Assembly: GCF_029891575.1 (NCBI RefSeq)
Contig: NZ_JARZHF010000006.1
Location: 282,061 to 346,060 of the forward strand
Reading direction: 5' to 3'
Length of the DNA stretch: 64,000 nt
Origin: Salipaludibacillus daqingensis
GTDB taxonomy: Bacteria > Bacillota > Bacilli > Bacillales > Salisediminibacteriaceae
This document shows, one piece after another, positions 25,401-31,656 of this stretch. Made by a program: the position numbers and the translations under genes. Position 1 is the first letter of the stretch. Every line of letters starts with the position of its first letter. Below the pieces are notes generated by a model, which ran no database searches, was not told the origin of the DNA, and worked only from the letters and a program-made list of their open reading frames with translations.

Positions 25401-27781
25401 GATCTACTTGGGATACCCTTACTAGTTACACGGATGTATTTGAAACTTGGAATACAGAAGCAGTTTCGCTAAATGATTACATTGGTGAAACGATCCAATT
25501 CCGTTTTGCATTAGAGACAGATGGGTCCGTTACTCGTCCTGGTTGGTACATCGATGATGTGTATGTACTTGGATCGTTTGAAAGTACAGACGACGTCGTG
25601 GAAAGTCCTTCAACAGAGCGAGTATCCATTGATTCATCACGAGAAAAAGTCGGTCCACAATCGACTTTTGAACACACGCTTCAAAATGATGCTTCATCGT
25701 ATGAATTTGAAAAAGTTTCAGGCGGTGCTACAAGTGTCCTTTCAGAAGATGGATTACCAGTTGACGGTACAGTAACAATTGTAGAAACGGACCGTACAAC
25801 ACAGACGGATCCAACAACTGGAGAGTATACGATTAGAAGTAGTGCAACAGAAGATGGGGAAACAGTAACTGTTCTTGCAGAAGCTTACGGATTCCATCCA
25901 GCTGAAGCAAGTGTCACAGTTGAAGAAGATGAAACAACGTACCAAAACTTCATGCTAGATCCTTTAGCAACTGGAGATATTGAAGGTACTGTAACAAATG
26001 ATTATACGGAAGAACCCGTTGAGGGCGCATCTTTACGTATCATCGAAGATCCAAATGTACCGGTTGCCTATACGGATGACTCTGGTGCATTCACGATGGA
26101 AGGTATCTATGAAGGAGACTATACTGTTCGAGTTTCCGCAGAAGGATACCATCCGAATGAATTTGATGTCACGGTTGAAGATGGAGAAGTATTCGTTCTT
26201 GACGTGGCGTTGGAGCAATTTGTAGGATACGAAGATGAAATCGCTTATGATAATGGACAGCCTGAAAATGCGTTAGTGTTAAACGCAGCAGGAAATGGAT
26301 TAGCGGTGAAGTTTACACCAGAAGATGGTATGGCTGAACTTCGAGGTGTGAATATGTTCATACATGGTGATGATTTCCCTGTGCCTGGGGGGAATGAAAT
26401 CAACATTGTTGTGTACGATACAGATGACAATGGCAATCCAAATGAACAGGTGATCGAACCTGTCTTAGTAGAAGTAGATCGCGGGGAGTGGAACTATATT
26501 GATCTATCGGATCATGGTTTTGTAACAGAAGATGATTTCTTCATCTCGACGTTGCAAGATGAAATAGGAGATTATTCACCTGCAGTTGGTACAGATGAAG
26601 AGCAGCCAAATGCAGAGCGTTCTTACTTGAACATCGGTGGATCATTTGAACCTCACTTCGATAATGGTAACTTTATGATCCGTGCAAATGTCGCCTACTC
26701 TCTTGATGCACCAACACTGACATCGCCAGAAGATGGCATGTTTACTTCGGAAGATTCTATCGAAGTAACTGGTGAGTTTGCTGGTGATGGAGATGTCACT
26801 GTATATAATAATGGTGAAGAAGCGGCAGTGGCCGATATGGAAGATGGAGCATTTAGTGCGACGATTGATTTGGAAGAAGGGGATAACGAGATTTTTGCAG
26901 AAGGTGATGCAGAAGGTATTCCACTTCCTTCAGACAGTGTCACAGTTATTAAAGATTCGATTGATCCTGACGTGACGATTGATTCGCCAGTAGACGGTTC
27001 TGTTACAGGCAATGAAGTCATTAACGTAGAAGGTTCAGTTGATGATGAAAACTTAGCTTCTATTGCTGTCAATGGAGAGGATACGGAATTTGCAGAAGAC
27101 GGTTCCTTCTCGAAACAAATCATTGTAGAAGAAGGGGAAAATACTTTCACTGTTGAAGCTGTGGACCATGCTGGAAATAGCACAACAGAAGAAGTCACTG
27201 TCTATGTTGACTGGACAGATCCTTCGATTGAGAATATTGAACCAGCGGAAGATATGGAAATAGAGCCTGGTGACACGGTAACTGTTTCTTTCGAGAGTGA
27301 TTCTGAAGGTGGAGAAGCGAGTTTCACGGTCAGTATCCCGAGTGGTAATCAGCCTGCTGCCATTAATGAAATGGAAGAGGTAGAACCTGGTTTCTATGAA
27401 GGAACGTGGACGGCTCCTGAAGGGAACTTCGAAAATGCAGAGGTCAACATTAGCATGACGGATGCAGCAGGAAACCATTCAACAGCTACAGCTGATGGAA
27501 CTATTACTGTTGCTGAGGAGCCAATGACTGCAGAAGAGCTCTATCACATTATTGATCGTTTGGAAGAAGACGGGGAAATCAACAAAAGAGCGTCCAGTCA
27601 ATTAACGGGAGCGCTTGAAAATGCGGTGGACCATTACAATAATGGCAGAGAAAAACAAGCATTTAGCCAGCTTGATCGATTCCTTTCCATCATTGATGGA
27701 AATCATATGAGGGACGCATCGGAAGAAGTGAAAGAACTTCTCCGAGACAGCGTCAATGAACTGAGAGAGGAATGGTCGTAA
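22466..27781 (+). CDS. Large secreted S8 protease, bacillopeptidase F-like
   Basis: A 1771-residue exported serine protease. Signal peptide ends near FAES (~29); an inhibitor-like propeptide spans ~55-180; the S8 domain has Asp227 (VIDTGVQWDH), His274 (THGHGTHVTG), Asn372 and Ser443 (GTSMASPHISG). Downstream: an immune-inhibitor-A/MAM-like beta-sandwich (~635-790), a fibronectin type III domain (~795-880), a second MAM-like domain (~885-1035), carboxypeptidase-regulatory-like repeats (~1090-1250), Ig-like bacillopeptidase F repeats (~1420-1680), and a FIMAH-like C-terminal domain (~1687-1771) 58% identical by hand alignment to that of the GH16 enzyme. Very acidic throughout, as in alkaliphile or halophile exoproteins. 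It degrades external protein; anchoring by the last domain is inference. Confidence 0.92.
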   Translation: MYYNKRKIRSLFAMLMVFLLVLTPFTSFAESTNAANSSEMTTLKEQNETTAAEKIDSSVMKQLEDEKYADVLIELTEQVDTSEVAAVAKQQLGSDSTAYNQKMAARHAVVETLRTTAETTQQPLLTTLEKSQEQGEVKDIESFYIMNVISVKATKDVIERLSYSSDVARIKDNDHVDIIHPEKPEDPISSPAVNNDEVEWNIDQVLAPDAWNEFGVTGEGIVVGVIDTGVQWDHEALKENFRGYDPEDPDNPDATGNWLDATGSSELPADTHGHGTHVTGTVMGQGPDETNIVGVAPDAEWIAARAFTAAGGTEAALLASGEFMLAPNGDPDLAPDIVQNSWGGQPGVDEWYRPMVQAWRDAGQLPVFSAGNSGPGAETVTPPSNYPESYAVAATDSNNGVASFSSRGPSQYDDQKPNISAPGVNIRSSVPGGGYEGGWNGTSMASPHISGVAAMLLSIDASLSPDEIEEIMDETATPLTDDQYSDVPNDGYGVGLVNAYEAVAMIADGTGFVSGQVLSEGSDEEPPTIEHTPLDFSFSGMDLPVTAEISDDVAVVEAEVIVSHEEFDEDISIDMSLTSGDHLDGTYEATIPHMYAMEPGFDYQIFAHDFGGNTTSTDVNWVDIEFGIVPDEYSEDFEEFPLGWTMGGSWEWGEPSGDSPDPVVGDNVIGTNLAGNYPPNAADTLVLPPIDLRDSDAASLSLSHWYDIEAGWDYGYVNISSDFGETWETIETISQRGQEWENLYIDLNEYVGSDDPIFVAFELTSDAIIEYLGWYLDDVELQGADTEAPDAPTELEATASSTGITLSWTASEAADTAGYNVYRSTTSGSDFEKIGDTSSTQFNDNTGESGETYYYVVTAFDYSGNESDYSNETSAAPPEIEVLFHTDFDENDGDFTTDGENNSWEWGEPTSGPEEAFAGENLLATNLSGDYNNNEDSWMMSPEMELNADLTTAELNFTYWQNIENNFDYGYVEVTADGGSTWDTLTSYTDVFETWNTEAVSLNDYIGETIQFRFALETDGSVTRPGWYIDDVYVLGSFESTDDVVESPSTERVSIDSSREKVGPQSTFEHTLQNDASSYEFEKVSGGATSVLSEDGLPVDGTVTIVETDRTTQTDPTTGEYTIRSSATEDGETVTVLAEAYGFHPAEASVTVEEDETTYQNFMLDPLATGDIEGTVTNDYTEEPVEGASLRIIEDPNVPVAYTDDSGAFTMEGIYEGDYTVRVSAEGYHPNEFDVTVEDGEVFVLDVALEQFVGYEDEIAYDNGQPENALVLNAAGNGLAVKFTPEDGMAELRGVNMFIHGDDFPVPGGNEINIVVYDTDDNGNPNEQVIEPVLVEVDRGEWNYIDLSDHGFVTEDDFFISTLQDEIGDYSPAVGTDEEQPNAERSYLNIGGSFEPHFDNGNFMIRANVAYSLDAPTLTSPEDGMFTSEDSIEVTGEFAGDGDVTVYNNGEEAAVADMEDGAFSATIDLEEGDNEIFAEGDAEGIPLPSDSVTVIKDSIDPDVTIDSPVDGSVTGNEVINVEGSVDDENLASIAVNGEDTEFAEDGSFSKQIIVEEGENTFTVEAVDHAGNSTTEEVTVYVDWTDPSIENIEPAEDMEIEPGDTVTVSFESDSEGGEASFTVSIPSGNQPAAINEMEEVEPGFYEGTWTAPEGNFENAEVNISMTDAAGNHSTATADGTITVAEEPMTAEELYHIIDRLEEDGEINKRASSQLTGALENAVDHYNNGREKQAFSQLDRFLSIIDGNHMRDASEEVKELLRDSVNELREEWS

Positions 27782-27798
27782 TAAGCGGTTAGTGGGAG

Positions 27799-27838
27799 TG
27801 CCGAATGGGTGCCGAATGGGGACGGTTCTCGTGCGGCA
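27799..27838 (+). repeat. REP-like repeat, one and a half units
   Basis: TGCCGAATGGG, then TGCCGAATGGGGACGG and TTCTCGTGCGGCA. Confidence 0.9.
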
Positions 27839-27859
27839 AAAAAGAATTATTTGAATAGG

Positions 27860-27898
27860 TCCGACGGCAAAAACACCTTTGCCGTCGGGCTTTTTTTT
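27860..27898 (+). terminator. Intrinsic terminator after the large protease gene
   Basis: CCGACGGCAAA and TTTGCCGTCGG around AACACC, then CTTTTTTTT. Confidence 0.95.
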
Positions 27899-27988
27899 GG
27901 AGAGGTGAGTTGACGAGGTGGGGCAGGTCTAACTAGGGCGATTCTGTGTCGATATTAGCTTGGGAAAAGGCTTTGAACTGCACCGCTA

Positions 27989-28015
27989 GAAGCATGGGGA
28001 TGGCTCTTATGCTTC
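27989..28015 (+). repeat. REP-like variant with GAAGCAT/ATGCTTC arms
   Basis: GAAGCATGGGGATGGCTCTT followed by ATGCTTC. Both arms differ from the usual TGCCGAA/TTCGGCA but still pair. Confidence 0.75.
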
Positions 28016-28365
28016 CTTCGATGTAGAGTGGCTACTTAGTCTTGGTCAAAGGAGGAGTCATTTTATTTATGTTGACAGAATTGTTCTAATTTTATATATT
28101 ATATTTAATTAAACAACCTAATAATATCCGAATAGTTTAAACACTTGAAACTAAAATAAATTAGCATATTATTAATGATATGTATTGATAATGTGAAAAT
28201 TAGCTTTCCTGTTTCAAGTAAAGTTTCCCAGAATCTGAAAGGATACTAGTGTCATTATGGAGACCGAGTCATTATCTTTATGTTAAAAGAAAACCTTGAG
28301 ACAAAACTGTTACAACTTAATCTGGTAGATTAATTAAAACACCTCTTAAAAGGTGAGTTAATGAT
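28016..28365. other. Leader region of the bicarbonate transporter gene
   Basis: 350 bp of AT-rich sequence with no supported gene. A small stem AACACCTCTTAAAAGGTGAG at 28338-28357 lies just before the terminator-like hairpin. Confidence 0.4.
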
Positions 28366-28424
28366 AAACCGACAATGATTGGAAGGTGCAAATCACATCC
28401 TTCTATATCGTGTCGGTTTTTTTA
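28366..28424 (+). terminator. Terminator-like hairpin in the leader of the SbtA gene
   Basis: AAACCGACA...TGTCGGTTT outer stem with an inner GGAAGGTG/CATCCTTC pairing, then TTTTTTA. It ends 38 bp before the SbtA start, and no gene ends nearby, so it could act as an attenuator of the transporter mRNA. Confidence 0.75.
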
Positions 28425-28461
28425 TATTCTAGGAAATTAATAAAAAAGAGGAGTAGTAGAT

Positions 28462-29478
28462 ATGTTCGATATCATGATACAAAATTTGCTTTCTCCAGTT
28501 GTATTATTCTTTGTATTAGGACTAATAGCGGCGATTTTTAAATCAGATTTGAAATTCCCTTCAGCCTTAAGTGAAGCCTTAAGCATTTATTTACTTGTGG
28601 CAATTGGGATGAAAGGAGGGATTGAACTCTCTAATTATTCTCTAGAAACCGTCATCCACCCGATATTAGGGACGTTATTTATAGGTGTGATTACTCCGAT
28701 CCTTACGTTAATTATCCTACGCTTAACAATAAAAATTGATATAAATAATGCTATTGGATTAGCTGCAACTTATGGATCGGTAAGCATTGTCACATATGGT
28801 GCAGCACTTACGTTTCTAGAGAATCAGGGTACAAGTTACGAAAGTTTCATGAATGCAATGGTTGTATTAATGGAAATTCCAGGAATCCTTGTTGCTTTAA
28901 TCATTTTTGGAATGATTAAGAAAAGTAAAAAACAACCCCTCGTTCCAAAGCATGAAGTAGCAGGAATCGTTGCCGGCCCTTCGTTTCCAAAGATAAATAT
29001 AGATGTATTAAAAGAAAGCTTCTTTGGAAAAAGTGTCCTGCTGCTTTTGGGAAGTTTGTTCATTGGCTTAATAGTTGGAAAAGAGGGACTTCCCATTGTG
29101 CAACCACTCTTTATGGATTTGTACAATAGCATCCTGATGTTATTTCTTTTAAATATGGGGATTATGGCTGGAGAACGATTAGATTTGATCAAAAAACATG
29201 GTGTTAAATTAATTGTATTTGCTGTTTGTATACCACTTGTCTATGGTGTATTAGGCATCTTTGTCGGTTATGCTTCTGGACTTTCATTAGGAGGAGTGGC
29301 GTTAATGGGGATTTTAGCAGCTAGTGCTTCTTATATTGCTGCACCAGCGGCACTGAAGACAAGCGTTCCTGATGCGAATCCTTCAATTTATCTTGGTTTA
29401 GCATTGGGGATCACATTTCCTTTTAATTTAATCTTTGGAATCCCAATTTTATATCAACTTGCAGCATGGATTGTTTAG
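28462..29478 (+). CDS. sbtA: Sodium-dependent bicarbonate transporter, SbtA family
   Basis: A 338-residue permease with about ten membrane helices of the SbtA (formerly DUF897) family, which imports bicarbonate with sodium. Recognised by the N-terminal LLSPVVLFFVLGLIAAIFKS and the GMKGGIELS motif near residue 50, plus the inverted-repeat counterpart NMGIMAGERL (~235) in the second half. Length agrees with bacterial members. ATG has AAAGAGGAG upstream. A terminator-like hairpin in the leader suggests conditional expression. The next gene encodes a beta-carbonic-anhydrase-like protein without an active site, which may regulate it as the PII-like SbtB does in cyanobacteria; that parallel is inference. 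Confidence 0.9.
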   Translation: MFDIMIQNLLSPVVLFFVLGLIAAIFKSDLKFPSALSEALSIYLLVAIGMKGGIELSNYSLETVIHPILGTLFIGVITPILTLIILRLTIKIDINNAIGLAATYGSVSIVTYGAALTFLENQGTSYESFMNAMVVLMEIPGILVALIIFGMIKKSKKQPLVPKHEVAGIVAGPSFPKINIDVLKESFFGKSVLLLLGSLFIGLIVGKEGLPIVQPLFMDLYNSILMLFLLNMGIMAGERLDLIKKHGVKLIVFAVCIPLVYGVLGIFVGYASGLSLGGVALMGILAASASYIAAPAALKTSVPDANPSIYLGLALGITFPFNLIFGIPILYQLAAWIV

Positions 29479-29564
29479 TCTGAAGGGGGAAAAGACTCTT
29501 GTGTGAGTTCCACTGATAGACCATGGCTTAGTATTATAAAATTCTTTTAAAGGAGAATGTCATC

Positions 29565-30071
29565 ATGCAACTAATGGAGAGTGAGAATGGGGTTCAGAAA
29601 GCAAAAAAATTATTTGTGACTTGTGTTAGCAATGACCTAGAGGAATTTGTGTTAGATGAATTGAACATAATGAAAGAACAAGTTTTACAAATTAAAAGTT
29701 ATGGAAACGTCATTTCTCAGCCTTTTGATAGTATCATTCGAAATATTATTCTTAGTGTTTACCAAGACAATGTAGATGAAGTTTATATTATCGGAGAACA
29801 GTTTGCCAAATATGCTAAATTAGAGAAAGAACAAATCTTAACGCAAATGAATGAAGATGGAATTACAGAAAAAACGATAAAGACTTTGGAATATTTAAAA
29901 CAACCTATAGGAAAAGATTTATACTATTGGTTAAGTGGAAAAGAAGAGAGCGTTGAAAACCAAATAATTCAAAGTAAAAACATCATAAAGAACCACCCTC
30001 TGATTCCAAATCGTATAAAAGTCTATGCGTTGCTTGTTAATTCCAACGAAAAGAAAGTTGTGTTGGTTTAG
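29565..30071 (+). CDS. Beta-carbonic anhydrase-like protein lacking the zinc site
   Basis: A 168-residue protein that follows the YtiB-type beta-carbonic anhydrase fold from end to end: KKLFVTC at 14-20, SYGNVISQPFDSIIRNIILS (45-64) where enzymes read KNAG..S..GSI.RSI, DEVYIIG (71-77), and NHPLIPNRIKVYALLV near the C-terminus. The catalytic residues are gone: the C-x-D-x-R dyad reads C20-V-S-N-D24, and the H-x-x-C zinc ligands read E78-Q-F-A81. Only Cys20 remains. It lies 86 bp after sbtA with its own AAAGGAG, likely in the same operon. It cannot be a normal carbonic anhydrase; a regulatory or binding role for bicarbonate transport is proposed. Confidence 0.85.
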   Translation: MQLMESENGVQKAKKLFVTCVSNDLEEFVLDELNIMKEQVLQIKSYGNVISQPFDSIIRNIILSVYQDNVDEVYIIGEQFAKYAKLEKEQILTQMNEDGITEKTIKTLEYLKQPIGKDLYYWLSGKEESVENQIIQSKNIIKNHPLIPNRIKVYALLVNSNEKKVVLV

Positions 30072-30073
30072 GG

Positions 30074-30100
30074 GAAGCATGGGGACGGTTCTCGTGCTTC
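30074..30100 (+). repeat. REP-like variant with GAAGCAT/GTGCTTC arms
   Basis: GAAGCATGGGGACGGTTCTC then GTGCTTC, matching the variant at 27989. The two copies bracket the sbtA operon. Confidence 0.85.
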
Positions 30101-30186
30101 CTTTTGGGAGGTAAGAAGTCCCGTCCTTTTAATTAAGATCATAATCATGAACCCGTTTTATATAGAAGCAAGTGGCGATAATTATC

Positions 30187-30228
30187 AAATAAGCTAACCA
30201 CCCGTATTTAGTAGGTGGTTAGCTTATT
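30187..30228. terminator. Palindromic terminator downstream of the sbtA operon
   Basis: AATAAGCTAACCACC and GGTGGTTAGCTTATT, a 15-bp perfect stem with an 11-nt loop. The T-run is short (TTATTGTT). Confidence 0.75.
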
Positions 30229-30347
30229 GTTAGCTATGGACTGACTTTTTATAGGTTTCGTCCTTCCAATTGCATCTTTAAATGAAGTGTCTATTTCCAT
30301 TTAGGTCGTTGGGTGAATTGGTCTGGATCAAACTCTTCTAAAGATGT

Positions 30348-30668
30348 TTAAGGAGCGGCGAGAACAAACTCTTCATTCTTATTATTTATAGGGTGTTGTT
30401 GTTTCCCTGATGACTTATATCTTATAGAACTTCTTCTGACAGGCTTCTCGTATTCTGCATTTTGTTTCAAACTAGATATCCAAGTCTCAAGTTTATATGT
30501 TCCTCTATCAATGATTCGACTCAGGTCTTCTAGGGTTTCGACCAACTGAACTAAACAATCCAATCCAGTTCTTAACATGACAATACCTTTTTCTTTTGCT
30601 TTTTGAAGGGAGTGTTCCATCCTGTACGAGTGTTCCTTATATTGAATTTCAATAAAAAGTGGGTGCAT
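30348..30668 (-). CDS. Hypothetical protein, 106 aa (doubtful)
   Basis: A minus-strand ORF of 106 codons. The product is hydrophilic with a predicted helical centre (TGLDCLVQLVETLEDLSRII) and a basic tail. No ribosome binding site is visible before the ATG at 30668, and I do not recognise the family. It may be a decayed gene or a chance frame. Confidence 0.3.
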   Translation of the reverse strand: MHPLFIEIQYKEHSYRMEHSLQKAKEKGIVMLRTGLDCLVQLVETLEDLSRIIDRGTYKLETWISSLKQNAEYEKPVRRSSIRYKSSGKQQHPINNKNEEFVLAAP

Positions 30669-30689
30669 TCACGTTTATCTATAATTAAG

Positions 30690-30836
30690 AGTGACCGTTA
30701 CGAGTTGATTTTGATGAAAGACGGTCACAAGAGCAGCCCGCTTGAGCCCGTTGCGAGTCGATTTTGGTGAAAGACGGTCACAAGAAGGAGCGTCTTGAGC
30801 CAGTTGTGAGCTGATTTTAGGAAAAGGCGGTCACAA
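30690..30836 (+). repeat. 53-bp tandem repeat array, locus B
   Basis: Three copies of the 53-bp unit seen at 21.9 kb, with starts at about 30695, 30748 and 30801. The middle copy, CGTTGCGAGTCGATTTTGG, is identical over this stretch to those at locus A. Confidence 0.9.
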
Positions 30837-31029
30837 CAACAGGGAGCAAATAAAAAAATAGGTGATCTTTAAACACTTTTTATGATTGTTCACTCTTTTC
30901 AATTGCTATAAACAAACGAATTGCTGGTTCCATTACAATTATCCAGGTAAAGATGAGTGTCCATCCGATCAAAAGGAGAAAAATTCTTGCCCCTCGAGTG
31001 ATCACGACCAGCGACAATTAGTTGGGGTT

Positions 31030-31101
31030 TGCCGAACAAGAACCGTCCCCGTTCCCCACCCGTTCCCCACCCACGTTCTTCAAAAGTATACTTACGTATA
31101 C
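31030..31101 (-). repeat. REP-like repeat with extended GTATAC palindrome
   Basis: TGCCGAACAAGAACCGTCCC, GTTCCCCACCC repeats, then GTATACTTACGTATAC at 31086-31101. The copy at 34935-34993 has the same extension. Confidence 0.85.
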
Positions 31102-31178
31102 TATTTGGACGGGAGCGGCTTATGCTAAAGTTAATTTGTAAGAATAGTTAGATAATAGTAGAAAAGGAGGTTATATTC

Positions 31179-31601
31179 ATGGCAGAAGATGTGAGTTCAG
31201 CAGTGAAATCAAGTGCCAGTGATGCGGAGGATAATAAATTGATGGCGGTCCTGGCTTATTTAGGAATTCTCGTTCTCATTCCGTTACTTGCGGCGAAAGA
31301 ATCTCGGTTTGCGCAATACCATACGAATCAAGGACTTGTATTGTTAATCTTTGGGGTTATCGGGTTTACGGGACTGTTTATTATTTCTAGCGTTGCAACA
31401 TTTATACTTGGCAACATCCCGGTATTGGGTGCGTTAGTAGGGTTATTACTCGGAGGACTACTATATTTTGCTGCATGGGTGTTTTTTATGATTATTATGA
31501 TCATGGGAATCATGAACGCGGCAAAAGGGCAGGAAAAGCCATTACCGCTTATCGGAAAATACAATATATTGAAATTAGAAAAAAGCGAGCAATCTGTCTA
31601 A
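31179..31601 (+). CDS. DUF4870-type small membrane protein
   Basis: A 140-residue protein. After a polar N-terminus, SDAEDNKLMAVLAYLGILVL (from ~15) and RFAQYHTNQGLVLLIF (~46) are the hallmarks of DUF4870/Tic20-like proteins; three to four membrane helices follow, including a glycine/leucine-rich stretch near 85-120. The ribosome binding site is AAAAGGAGG. Function of the family is not established. Alone in its unit, convergent with the LuxR-type regulator and sharing its terminator. Confidence 0.85.
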   Translation: MAEDVSSAVKSSASDAEDNKLMAVLAYLGILVLIPLLAAKESRFAQYHTNQGLVLLIFGVIGFTGLFIISSVATFILGNIPVLGALVGLLLGGLLYFAAWVFFMIIMIMGIMNAAKGQEKPLPLIGKYNILKLEKSEQSV

Positions 31602-31610
31602 ATTCAAACT

Positions 31611-31650
31611 AAAAGAACTCTTTTCCGTTGATGAAAGGAGTTCTTCTTGT
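31611..31650. terminator. Bidirectional terminator
   Basis: AAGAACTCTTTTCC...GGAGTTCTT with T-rich sequence on both sides, between the converging DUF4870 and LuxR-type genes. Confidence 0.8.
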
Positions 31651-31656
31651 ATTCTC

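Noticed and set aside
30886..31128. 80-codon open frame before the DUF4870 gene
   Set aside because: Much of it translates the REP repeat and its CCCCAC extension; no ribosome binding site.
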